DNA from: Bacteroidales bacterium
GTDB taxonomy: Bacteria > Bacteroidota > Bacteroidia > Bacteroidales > UBA7960
NCBI GenBank assembly: GCA_007128045.1
Contig: SKYG01000151.1
Location: 1 to 8,529 of the forward strand
Direction: 5' to 3'
DNA length: 8,529 bases
Shown here: positions 1 through 6,187 of the stretch, in pieces
Numbering within the stretch: the stretch's first letter is position 1
How the letters are laid out: the number at the start of each line of letters is the position of its first letter
The notes under the pieces: model-generated
The model's input: the letters and a program-made list of their open reading frames with translations, nothing else
Databases searched by the model: none
What the model was told of the DNA's origin: nothing
Position numbers and translations under genes: made by a program

Positions 1-1
1 A

Positions 2-337
2 AAAAAGGCATCTCGTATACTTGGTTTTGAGGCAAGAACCGCTTTCTCTGATCTTGAGAAAGCCCTAGATGACTCGGATTTCAGTACACGAATCACTGCG
101 GTTCTTGCCTATGGAAAGCTGGGGAGGCAGGCACGCGAAACCGCAATAGATTTGTTGGTCAGGGAAGCCAGAATGGCGGAATATGACATTCATGCATTAT
201 GGGCATTGGATGGCCTGAAGTTTTTAGATGCGCCCGGGGCAGTAGCAGGTATTGCCGCACACGAACTGGTCAGGGGCCCCTACTCCCGGAGGGCATATGA
301 CAGGCTTGCCGCAGGGGGCAGCACCTACCGTATGTGA
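2..337 (+). CDS. C-terminal fragment of a HEAT-repeat protein, probably a sulfatase (5' truncated by window edge)
   Basis: The frame is open from base 2 to a TGA at 335-337, giving 111 residues with no start in the window. The peptide is helical and Ala/Leu-rich. It shows paired-helix HEAT-like units: a DLEKALDDSDFSTRITAVLAYGK stretch, shown here only to about residue 40, followed by a second unit around WALDGLKFLDAPGA. HEAT-like C-terminal tails of this kind occur on many exported Bacteroidota sulfatases of the N-sulfoglucosamine sulfohydrolase type. The closing pattern (an Ala-Leu-Asp-rich helix, then an R-R-A-Y-D-R-L helix) fits my memory of them. The catalytic sulfatase domain, with its Cys/Ser formylglycine site, would lie upstream and is not visible, so the sulfatase call is inference. 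Base composition is more G+C-rich than the DNA that follows. The stop overlaps a possible GTG start at 334. It could instead be a stand-alone HEAT-repeat protein. Confidence 0.5.
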   Translation, partial: KKASRILGFEARTAFSDLEKALDDSDFSTRITAVLAYGKLGRQARETAIDLLVREARMAEYDIHALWALDGLKFLDAPGAVAGIAAHELVRGPYSRRAYDRLAAGGSTYRM

Positions 338-375
338 AACGACGCGAATTTATTAAAAGGAAGCATACCCATTAG
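334..375 (+). pseudogene. Truncated start of a Tat-exported protein gene
   Basis: A GTG at 334 overlaps the TGA of the preceding gene (GTGA), a usual operon junction. It reads VKRREFIKRKHTH and then stops at 373-375. The first nine residues match the twin-arginine N-region typical of Bacteroidota exported enzymes (R-R-E-F-I-K-R), but no hydrophobic h-region follows. Instead the frame runs into the end of the convergent nucleotidyltransferase gene, whose stop is at 372-374. The simplest reading is that a Tat-exported PUL gene was cut after about 10 codons when the A+T-rich block arrived. The rest of this gene is not recognisable in the window. It is short enough that chance cannot be excluded, but the overlap and the RRxFxK motif together make chance less likely. 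Confidence 0.45.
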
Positions 376-980
376 TCATTTAGCTTAAAACTGTTTATCA
401 ATTGTTTCAGCACCTGATCAGCTTTCAATCCCTGTAAGCCCATCTTTGTAAATATCTCTTTTCCTGGCAAGTTATTATTTGCTTTTTTAGCAAATGCCTG
501 CAAGTCTGATTTGATTTGTTTGGGTAAATCATATATATCAGCAGGAGCCAATGTGGCGCCGAGTCTGAAAATATCGGTTCTGTGCTTGTTGATTTTATGG
601 CTGTCAATTTGCTCACCCCTTTCTTTTCTTTCTGTCAGGTCAAGCCATGCAATTGCCTTAAAGCAGATCAGGGCTTCAATTCTGGCCAGTCGTAATCCAT
701 CAAATATGCTGCAATGTCCAATAATGAAATGATAATAGACATCATTCAGCATAATGGCCGAAAGATTGCCATAACTTCCATTCTTAATAAACTCCCAGAA
801 TCTCCTGACAAATTTAGTGGATAAGGCCTCAATAATCAACACAATATCAATATCCTTTGTACCCTTGGGTGTAAATCCGGCTTCTGAAATGGCATAGTCG
901 CGCGCTGTCCCGCCGATGATAATATAATGATCGCTGAAATCACGGAAGTATTCTCTGAATTTATCTATACCTCGAACCAT
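372..980 (-). CDS. Nucleotidyltransferase toxin-like protein of the AbiEii/AbiGii type, apparently internally shortened
   Basis: The product is 202 aa and likely cytoplasmic. It carries the Pol-beta-type nucleotidyltransferase signature: a GG pair at residues 23-24 (IIGGTARDYA) and D43/D45 in TKDIDIVL, the two metal-binding acids. Further on are the family hallmarks CFKAIAWLDLTERK (about 107-119) and DSHKINKHRTDIFRL (about 126-140). Such proteins are usually annotated as AbiEii/AbiGii-family toxins and would transfer a nucleotide to an RNA or protein target; the target is unknown. In relatives I remember, roughly 45-50 residues lie between FWEFIKNGSY and NLSAIMLND. These include a strand with the third acidic residue (a P-x-M-I-E-L-F type motif). 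Here the two blocks are fused near residue 70 (about base 770), so the enzyme may be inactive. Its ATG lies 16 bases inside the upstream regulator gene, so the two are translationally coupled. No terminator was seen. Confidence 0.75.
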   Translation of the reverse strand: MVRGIDKFREYFRDFSDHYIIIGGTARDYAISEAGFTPKGTKDIDIVLIIEALSTKFVRRFWEFIKNGSYGNLSAIMLNDVYYHFIIGHCSIFDGLRLARIEALICFKAIAWLDLTERKERGEQIDSHKINKHRTDIFRLGATLAPADIYDLPKQIKSDLQAFAKKANNNLPGKEIFTKMGLQGLKADQVLKQLINSFKLND

Positions 981-1957
981 TGTATTCCTTTTATCATTTG
1001 GTTTATTTCGTAGTTTACTCTTTCGTAAGTATCGTCACGATAGATCAGGTAAAGAGAAAGGGGATCAACGAACCCTTTGTCTGACAGGATCACAGGATCA
1101 TAGCTCCATTGTTCCACAACAAATTCCCCGTCATATTGGCTAAACATTTTTATCCGGCCTTCCTTATGTAACTCTCTGAAGTTCTTTTCCCAGATTGCCA
1201 AAAAACTTTTTGGCTCATTGTTTAATAAGGTAAAATGAGCCAATGCATTGATGTTGGTTTTAACCGCCAGATGTTCTGGTAAATCTTCGTTAATAAAAAC
1301 ACTTCTTTTTACCGGATTAGCCAGCAAATTCAAGGCATTTTGCCATAGTCCCGCTTTGTTAGTATTAAAGAAGATGGTTTTTTCTTTAGTCCCTTCAATC
1401 TCGCATAGTCCCGCTTCTAACAGATTATCAACAGCCCTTGTAATGGTCAGATAGCTATAAGGAAAAAATTCTGCTATTTTACGAAACCCTAGCCCACTAA
1501 GGTTCTGTTTCTGAAGATGGAACAATAGAAGGCATTGCGCAGCAGGCTGAATTTTTCTCCTTTTGGAAACAATGGGGCTAAAGTATTCTTTGAATCGGAT
1601 CAGCAGTGAAGGCATGAATATTTGCTTGTCAGCAGTAATAAAATCAATTTTTTGCTGAATCAATCTGTTTCTGTTATAGCTTTCAATGCGGCCAAGCACG
1701 AATACAACCGGGCAACCTGCCTTACCGACTATGATTTCCTGATGTTTTTTAAGTTGTGATGGAGTAGAAAGCTCATTGCCAATGGGTTCAGCTAAGTATG
1801 TTCTTACATCAGCCAGAAACGTTTCCCATAACGTGTACATTGCCCCTATGTAAAGAGGCATCGCATCCATTTCGCGCTGCGAAACAGGTTGAACATTTAG
1901 CTTATCATTAAAAACCTTCCTGAGATAATCTATGGCTTGTTTCATATACTCTATCAT
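965..1957 (-). CDS. Winged-helix regulator, probable antitoxin partner of the adjacent nucleotidyltransferase
   Basis: The product is 330 aa, cytoplasmic and DNA-binding. A winged helix-turn-helix lies at about residues 138-200: the segment LGFRKIAEFFPYSYLTITRA includes the recognition helix, and GLCEIEG then TKEKTIFF form the wing. It is followed by LWQNALNLLANPVK and a C-terminal domain with EQWSYDPVIL and VDPLSLYLIYRDD, a pattern I associate with the large MarR-like partners of AbiEii-type nucleotidyltransferases in Bacteroidota. The N-terminal 130 residues are not recognised. The gene overlaps the toxin-like gene by 16 bases and precedes it, the usual antitoxin-then-toxin order. It likely represses its own promoter and neutralises the partner; this is inferred from context. 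The start at 1957 has a purine-rich GAAATGAAAA upstream. ATG at 1945 is an alternative. A CATTTC-GGT-GAAATG dyad lies 4 bases upstream of the start codon. Confidence 0.7.
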   Translation of the reverse strand: MIEYMKQAIDYLRKVFNDKLNVQPVSQREMDAMPLYIGAMYTLWETFLADVRTYLAEPIGNELSTPSQLKKHQEIIVGKAGCPVVFVLGRIESYNRNRLIQQKIDFITADKQIFMPSLLIRFKEYFSPIVSKRRKIQPAAQCLLLFHLQKQNLSGLGFRKIAEFFPYSYLTITRAVDNLLEAGLCEIEGTKEKTIFFNTNKAGLWQNALNLLANPVKRSVFINEDLPEHLAVKTNINALAHFTLLNNEPKSFLAIWEKNFRELHKEGRIKMFSQYDGEFVVEQWSYDPVILSDKGFVDPLSLYLIYRDDTYERVNYEINQMIKGIQWFEV

Positions 1958-1961
1958 TTTT

Positions 1962-1976
1962 CATTTCGGTGAAATG
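1962..1976. promoter_or_regulatory. Perfect 6-bp dyad next to the module 1 start codon
   Basis: CATTTC, a 3-base GGT spacer, then GAAATG form a perfect inverted repeat just upstream (4 bases) of the regulator start codon. Its place in the 5' untranslated region would suit an autoregulatory operator or an RNA fold near the ribosome site. Six-base arms can arise by chance, so this is only a candidate. Confidence 0.3.
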
Positions 1977-2087
1977 GAGCTCGCCAACATCATTTATCAC
2001 AGCAAGCTTCGTTATGAGCGAATAATCATCCTCGTGTGTGTCAATAATATCGTCATGGCTCGGTTCATTTTTTTTGTATTAGCAATG

Positions 2088-2134
2088 TTATCACGAATTT
2101 TGCACATTATAGTATAATATGTAAAACGTGATAA
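2088..2134. promoter_or_regulatory. Large nested dyad, candidate operator of module 1
   Basis: TTATCACG (2088-2095) is exactly mirrored by CGTGATAA (2127-2134). Midway lies a second palindrome, ATTATA-G-TATAAT (2106-2118). The two dyads are nearly concentric, with centres one base apart. Nested symmetry of this size upstream of a winged-helix regulator suggests an operator bound by a dimer or tetramer. The sequence is A+T-rich, which raises the chance of fortuitous dyads. The region is about 130 bases from the regulator start, so a promoter would have to lie in or near it. Confidence 0.35.
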
Positions 2135-2208
2135 TATAATGATAATATACATTATGACAATACTTTAAGTTATATTTTATATATTGATCATGTTCATAGT
2201 CATGTTGA

Positions 2209-2469
2209 GTATCCGGTAGCTATAATGATGCCCCTTTATACGCGCCAATCTGTGCGTACAAGGATGGCAGGTATTACCTGTATCATTGTCAGCCAGTTTT
2301 CCCTCAAACTGCCGGAGTAGCCGTTTCAGATACTCCCATCGGCCCGTTTCTTAATGGCAGAAGTATTGACATCACAGGTGTCAGGGCGGTCTGGCTTCGC
2401 TTTCATGGAGACGGAGACGATTTGTTTCATCTGGATTCGTTTGTGTTTCACGTACTGGGCGACAACTAA
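2209..2469 (+). pseudogene. Remnant of a GH43-CBM6 type glycosidase with an internal deletion
   Basis: The frame is open from 2209 (after a TGA at 2206-2208) to a TAA at 2467-2469 but has no start codon. The first part (2239-2349) reads YAPICAYKDGRYYLYHC and then GVAVSDTPIGPF. This is the blade pattern of GH43-like five-bladed propellers (WAP...YKDGKYYLYY, VAVSDSPTGPF). Directly after it, from about 2359, come SIDITGVRAVWLRF and GDGDDLFHLDSFVF, the last two strands of a CBM6-type carbohydrate-binding module. Hundreds of residues expected between these blocks are absent, yet the frame is kept. The propeller's catalytic Asp and Glu residues are missing, so no active enzyme is possible. It lies on the plus strand like the PUL genes, and between the two toxin/antitoxin modules. 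The domain assignments rest on motif recognition only. Confidence 0.6.
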
Positions 2470-2562
2470 GCGTCGCGGAGGATCGAGTTGGTATTCAAGA
2501 GCCGGAGATAATTTATTCTTTACTAAAATAAGGTTTTTTAAAATCAATATAATCAAAAAATG

Positions 2563-2595
2563 CACAGATAATAGAAAATAAATCTATTATCTGTG
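2563..2595. promoter_or_regulatory. 13-bp inverted repeat, probable AbiEi operator
   Basis: CACAGATAATAGA (2563-2575) and TCTATTATCTGTG (2583-2595) are perfect reverse complements around a 7-base AAATAAA spacer. The element ends 40 bases before the antitoxin ATG and 10 bases before the likely -7 element, so it would cover the -33 region. AbiEi proteins are known to repress their own operons by binding inverted repeats in the promoter. A hairpin terminator is less likely: no U-tract follows and no gene precedes it. Confidence 0.65.
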
Positions 2596-2605
2596 TAAAA
2601 TATGC

Positions 2606-2613
2606 TATATTTG
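2606..2613 (+). promoter_or_regulatory. Bacteroidota-type -7 promoter element for module 2
   Basis: TATATTTG matches the TAnnTTTG -7 consensus of Bacteroidota housekeeping promoters exactly. It lies 22 bases before the antitoxin ATG at 2636, leaving a short leader of about 15 bases. No clear TTTG -33 element is seen; that position falls in the right arm of the inverted repeat. This agrees with repression by occlusion. Confidence 0.5.
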
Positions 2614-2635
2614 TTGTTAATTTGAAAAGCAGATC

Positions 2636-3262
2636 ATGAATCCACTCGAGACATTTGGAATTGTACCTGTCGATTTTGCCACATTAACTACAATATTTAA
2701 GGGGTATACATTTCCTAAAGATAAGGTCGTAAGCTTAGAGAAGAGTGGTGAATTAATTCGGCTTAAAAAGGGAATATATGTGGTATCCAGAAATATACAT
2801 CGCCAGAATATTTCAATGGAGTTGATTGCCAACCATCTTTATGGTCCCTCCTATGTATCTTTGGAAAGTGCACTTTCTTTTTATAGCCTTATTCCCGAAA
2901 GAGTTCATTCAATTAGATCGATGACGCTTAAACGCGGAAGGAAATTTATTACTCCTGTTGGAAATTTTGAGTATATAAAGTCCGAAACCAGCTATTTTAG
3001 GATTGGAATTCACCAGGCAAATATCAACGACAGGTATGTTTTTTTGATTGCAAGCCCTGAAAAAGCCCTGTGTGATTTAATCATAAACACATCTGGGCTA
3101 AGAATACAATCACCTAAAGCCATGCGGGTTTATCTTGAAGATGATTTGAGAATGGATTTCTCATATCTGCTGAATTTTGATCTTGAAATTATCAAAGGCT
3201 GTATTGAAAACGGTAAAAAGAAGAATGAATTAACACATTTGTATAAATCATTGAAGCAATGA
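2636..3262 (+). CDS. AbiEi family antitoxin of a type IV toxin-antitoxin system
   Basis: The product is 208 aa and cytoplasmic. The N-terminal winged helix (about residues 1-50) ends in the wing motif IRLKKGIYVV. It is followed by the family core HLYGPSYVSLESALSFYSL-IPE (about 67-88) and the conserved SPEKALCDLI (about 140-149), both very typical of AbiEi antitoxins. AbiEi counteracts the AbiEii nucleotidyltransferase without stable binding (type IV) and represses the operon. The length agrees with the family, at about 200 aa, and no lesion is seen. The stop overlaps the start of the toxin gene (ATGA), so the pair is translationally coupled. Regulation is probably by self-binding to the inverted repeat at 2563-2595. 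Only weak Shine-Dalgarno complementarity (GAAAAGCAGA) precedes the ATG, as is usual in this phylum. The assignment is firm; a role in phage abortive infection as opposed to DNA maintenance is not shown by the sequence. Confidence 0.9.
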   Translation: MNPLETFGIVPVDFATLTTIFKGYTFPKDKVVSLEKSGELIRLKKGIYVVSRNIHRQNISMELIANHLYGPSYVSLESALSFYSLIPERVHSIRSMTLKRGRKFITPVGNFEYIKSETSYFRIGIHQANINDRYVFLIASPEKALCDLIINTSGLRIQSPKAMRVYLEDDLRMDFSYLLNFDLEIIKGCIENGKKKNELTHLYKSLKQ

Positions 3263-4089
3263 ATGTATTTGATGAAATGATGTCACGGTACGAGATTATC
3301 TCCAACGAGGATTATAAAAATGCGCAACATGAAGTAATGCAGCAAATAGCGCTTGCCGGTTTGTACAGAGGTGGTTTTTTTAGAAAAGCCGCTTTTTATG
3401 GGGGGACATGTTTGCGTATTTTTTATGGATTGAAACGATTTTCTGAGGATATGGATTTTTCTCTCCTGAAACGTGAGTCCGGTTTTTCACTTCAAAATTA
3501 CTTTGAACCGATAATTAATGAGTTTAAGGCTTTGGGAAGAGATGTGATTATTGAAAAAAAGAGCAAAACGCATCAGACGAATGTTGAATCTGCTTTCTTA
3601 AAAGACGACACAGCAATTTACAACCTCCAATTCAGGACTGAACGTAGAGTAAAAATAAAAATTGAGGTGGACACTGATCCTCCTCAAGGATTTTCGACAG
3701 AGCCTAAATTGATATTATTGCCATTTTCATTTATGACTCATTGCTATACCTTACCAGATCTATATGCCGGGAAAATGCACGCATTGCTTTTTCGAACATG
3801 GAAAAACCGGGTAAAGGGCCGGGATTGGTATGACTTTGAATGGTACATCAGAAATAATATTGAGTTGAACATGGACCATCTGAATAAAAGAATTAAGCAA
3901 ACCAAACCCGATGAAGAGGCGCTTTCTCAGGAAGGCCTGAAAAAACTTTTAAAAGAAAAGCTATTGCAAACCAATATCAATTGGGTGAAAGATGATGTTA
4001 GACCATTTATGAAAAATCCGGAAGACATGAATATCTGGAGCTGGGAATACTTTGCACAATTGGTTGATAGAATACAGTTTAAGTCATAA
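3259..4089 (+). CDS. AbiEii family nucleotidyltransferase toxin
   Basis: The product is 276 aa and cytoplasmic. All motifs of the AbiEii DNA-polymerase-beta-like fold are present in order: GGTCLRIFYG (48-57, the GG-T nucleotide site) and KRFSEDMDFSL (59-69, with D64 and D66 as metal ligands). Next come KIKIEVD (132-138, with the third acid region E136/D138) and AGKMHALLFR (170-179). Last is KGRDWYDFEWYI (186-197, with R188, D189 and D192). AbiEii-type toxins add nucleotides, for example pyrimidines to tRNA 3' ends in the studied mycobacterial relatives, and stop growth; the substrate here is unknown. The gene overlaps its AbiEi antitoxin by 4 bases, and its length and motifs look complete, so it is expected to be functional. 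It is notably more A+T-rich than the flanking glycosidase genes, in keeping with horizontal acquisition. No terminator follows; 4090 onward holds remnants. Confidence 0.92.
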   Translation: MNVFDEMMSRYEIISNEDYKNAQHEVMQQIALAGLYRGGFFRKAAFYGGTCLRIFYGLKRFSEDMDFSLLKRESGFSLQNYFEPIINEFKALGRDVIIEKKSKTHQTNVESAFLKDDTAIYNLQFRTERRVKIKIEVDTDPPQGFSTEPKLILLPFSFMTHCYTLPDLYAGKMHALLFRTWKNRVKGRDWYDFEWYIRNNIELNMDHLNKRIKQTKPDEEALSQEGLKKLLKEKLLQTNINWVKDDVRPFMKNPEDMNIWSWEYFAQLVDRIQFKS

Positions 4090-4116
4090 TTTATAACCAT
4101 CTATATCGAAACCTAA

Positions 4117-4244
4117 TATTTTACGTATCCCGGAAAACCTGTCTTGATAAATATTGAAGGCCGTGTGGTTCATGACGACCTGAATGAGACGGCCACGCTG
4201 TATTTGATGTTGATAATGGAACATATAGCATTCAGGTAGGACAA
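4117..4244 (+). pseudogene. Possible frameshifted remnant of a beta-sandwich carbohydrate-active protein
   Basis: Frame one (4117-4203) reads YFTYPGKPVLINIEGRVVHD and continues DLNETATLY. A second plus-strand frame, starting at about 4203, then reads FDVDNGTYSIQVGQ before a TAG at 4245. The combined text resembles the V-x-G-x-x-V-x-D-L ... F-x-V-x-N-G-T-Y-x-V-x-V pattern of malectin- or fibronectin-like beta-sandwiches in glycan-active proteins. It would need one frameshift near 4200 and has no start. The family cannot be named. A 73-codon minus-strand frame (4084-4305) covers the same bases but shows no family features. This could be chance; I judge the NGTYSIQVG strand as the best evidence for a coding origin. 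Confidence 0.33.
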
Positions 4245-4416
4245 TAGTGTTGGTTGGCAGGTCATCACTTGCTGTTGTTGAAACAAATTTAAATAGAATA
4301 GACACAAAATTTAAAGCCAGTTATTTTTTGTAGTATTATATTGCGGACAAAATTTACCCTCTTAATTGATTGGTTTTATTAATCTTCTTTTTTTTGTAAT
4401 TAAACCCAAAGATTCA
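4245..4416. other. Intergenic leader region before the first rhamnosidase
   Basis: The 170 bases hold no gene that I can support. They are A+T-rich and probably contain the promoter of the rhamnosidase gene. No exact TAnnTTTG element was found. TATATTGC at 4336-4343 is a weak match. A TTG at 4366 in frame with the rhamnosidase is not favoured as its start. Confidence 0.35.
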
Positions 4417-6183
4417 ATGACTATAAATAAATATGGTTTGCTATTTGCACTTATAGGAATAATGATATTGGCAATATCATTTAATCAGACAAGCGAACAG
4501 CCTGAAAACAATACTGGCAGGGTCGATATCATGAAACGGGAATACGTTACCCCTGTCAGTATTATCTGGAAATCGGACAATACCGGACAATATATAACTG
4601 ATGCAGAAAGCCTGTTGTTGCCTGGAAATGGACAGGCAGACCTGTTTAACGATGGGTTATGCAGGATGATCAATGATTCAGGACATCAATCTGCCATATT
4701 GCTCGATTTTGGAACACAACTGCATGGTGGTCTTGAGATCGTTGCAGGAAGGTGGAGGAGTGGTGTTCCTGAAAGGATCCGTGTCCGGTTTGGAGAATCA
4801 ATCAGCGAGGCGATGTCAGAATTGGGTGGTGAGAAAAATGCTACCAACGACCATGCCATTCGTGATGAAGAACTGCTTTTACCCTGGCTTGGGAAAAGGG
4901 AAATTGGCAATACGGGATTTCGTTATGTAAGAATTGACCTGCTTGAACCCGATGCTGAGATTTTCTTGAAAGAGGTAAATGCAATATCCATATACAGGGA
5001 CATTCCCTACCTGGGCTCCTTCAACTCCAGCGACACCCTCTTAAACACCATATGGCAAACAGGGGCCTATACCGTCCATCTTAACATGCAGGATTATTTA
5101 TGGGATGGCATTAAACGTGACCGGTTGGTGTGGGTTGGAGATATGCACCCAGAAGTGATGACCATAAGCGCCGTATTTGGACAAAACGATGTGGTTAATG
5201 CCAGCCTTGACCTGATCAGAGATAAAACACCGCTCCCAGGTTGGATGAACGGCATTTCTTCATACTCCATGTGGTGGGTACTGGTACATGCAGATAATTA
5301 CCTGCAGAACGGCGATTTGGATTACCTCAAACTGCAAAAGCCTTACCTTAGTGCGTTGCTTCGTCAGTTTATTGACAGAATTGATGACAACGGACTGGAA
5401 AGGCTTGATGGGCATCGGTTTCTGGATTGGCCCAGCAGTGAAGACAAGGCTGCTATTCATGCTGGATATCAGGCTTTATTAGCCATGACGCTGGAGGCAG
5501 GCGCCGAAATGTGCGTGATACTGGGAGACCATGAAACAGCTGAACTTTGTGCAATACATCAAAAAAAACTCCTTGGAAACATTCCGGATCATAATCAATC
5601 AAAGCAAGCTGCTGCCCTCATGGCTATGGCCGGAATCACACCGGCAAAAAAAGTAGTTGATGAGGTGATTGCTGTTGGGGGCGCAAAAAACTTCTCTACC
5701 TTTTACGGCTATTATATGCTTCAGGCATTGGCACTTGCCGGTGAATATCCAATGGCTATGGACATCATAAGAGAATATTGGGGAGGAATGCTGAAGCTTG
5801 GCGCTACAACTTTCTGGGAGGACTTCAACCTGGATTGGGCTGTCAATGCCTATGGCATCGATCAGTTGCCTGTAGAGGGCAAGGACGATATACATGGAGA
5901 TTTTGGTGACTACTGTTATGTGGGACTTCGTCATAGCCTTTGTCATGGCTGGGCATCAGGGCCTACAACATGGCTTTCTGAACATGTCCTGGGTGTGAAA
6001 ATCCTGGAACCAGGATGCCGTAAAGTAGCCATAGAACCCAATTTGGGCGATCTGGAATGGGTGGAGGGCACCTATCCAACACCTCATGGTGTTATCACGA
6101 TTAAACACCGCAGACTTGAGGATGGCTCTGTTAAGTCTGATATTAAAGCGCCCCGTGGGGTCAGGATAGTAAATAGGAAATAG
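4417..6183 (+). CDS. Compact alpha-L-rhamnosidase-like glycosidase (GH78 type)
   Basis: The product is 588 aa from ATG 4417. The start gives a clean signal peptide: a short K-containing n-region, then GLLFALIGIMILAISF. It has no lipobox Cys, so periplasmic or secreted. It should remove terminal alpha-L-rhamnose by inversion. An N-terminal beta-sandwich (about 30-190, with LLDFGTQLHGG) leads into the (alpha/alpha)6 barrel from about 200. DGIKRDRLVWVGD (230-242) matches the GH78 active-site segment DCPQRDERLGWTGD but lacks the acid Glu after RD. TTFWEDF (464-470) holds the probable catalytic base, E468. CHGWASGPTTWL and YPTPHGVI mark the C-terminal region. The length is short for GH78 because the usual extra N-terminal domains are absent, and the end at APRGVRIVNRK is early. 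The exact rhamnoside and the acid residue are uncertain. It is probably co-transcribed with the plus-strand genes downstream. Confidence 0.8.
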   Translation: MTINKYGLLFALIGIMILAISFNQTSEQPENNTGRVDIMKREYVTPVSIIWKSDNTGQYITDAESLLLPGNGQADLFNDGLCRMINDSGHQSAILLDFGTQLHGGLEIVAGRWRSGVPERIRVRFGESISEAMSELGGEKNATNDHAIRDEELLLPWLGKREIGNTGFRYVRIDLLEPDAEIFLKEVNAISIYRDIPYLGSFNSSDTLLNTIWQTGAYTVHLNMQDYLWDGIKRDRLVWVGDMHPEVMTISAVFGQNDVVNASLDLIRDKTPLPGWMNGISSYSMWWVLVHADNYLQNGDLDYLKLQKPYLSALLRQFIDRIDDNGLERLDGHRFLDWPSSEDKAAIHAGYQALLAMTLEAGAEMCVILGDHETAELCAIHQKKLLGNIPDHNQSKQAAALMAMAGITPAKKVVDEVIAVGGAKNFSTFYGYYMLQALALAGEYPMAMDIIREYWGGMLKLGATTFWEDFNLDWAVNAYGIDQLPVEGKDDIHGDFGDYCYVGLRHSLCHGWASGPTTWLSEHVLGVKILEPGCRKVAIEPNLGDLEWVEGTYPTPHGVITIKHRRLEDGSVKSDIKAPRGVRIVNRK

Positions 6184-6187
6184 ATAA

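Larger units (their letters stand above)
1958..2208. other. Gene-free, A+T-rich upstream region of module 1
   Basis: About 250 bases hold no recognisable gene on either strand. The short plus-strand frame crossing it (1932-2117) has no family features and overlaps the start of the regulator gene. The region becomes very A+T-rich from about 2050. It contains several dyads: 1962-1976, 2088-2134 and 2136-2155. It probably holds the promoter and operators of the minus-strand module. I could not pick a convincing promoter pair on the minus strand. Confidence 0.5.

Noticed and set aside
1932..2117. 61-codon plus-strand frame with a hydrophobic end, possible small membrane protein
   Set aside because: It overlaps the regulator start and operator-like dyads; hydrophobicity comes from A+T-rich codons, and no promoter or family pattern was seen.
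2563..2595. Inverted repeat as a Rho-independent terminator
   Set aside because: No T-tract follows, no intact gene ends just upstream, and it sits in the AbiE promoter.
4084..4305. 73-codon minus-strand frame after the AbiEii gene
   Set aside because: It has no recognisable motif, and its stop overlaps the toxin stop. Plus-strand fragments here look more protein-like, though the matter is not settled.
4366..4416. TTG start extending the compact rhamnosidase by 17 residues
   Set aside because: It would place a second hydrophobic stretch and KPKDS before a good signal peptide; ATG 4417 gives a normal export signal.
338..4416. Insertion sequence or integron ends around the TA block
   Set aside because: I found no transposase or integrase gene, no terminal inverted repeats and no matching direct repeats at the two borders.
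5599..5946. 115-codon minus-strand frame
   Set aside because: It lies antisense to the rhamnosidase barrel, including its catalytic base region; no motif.
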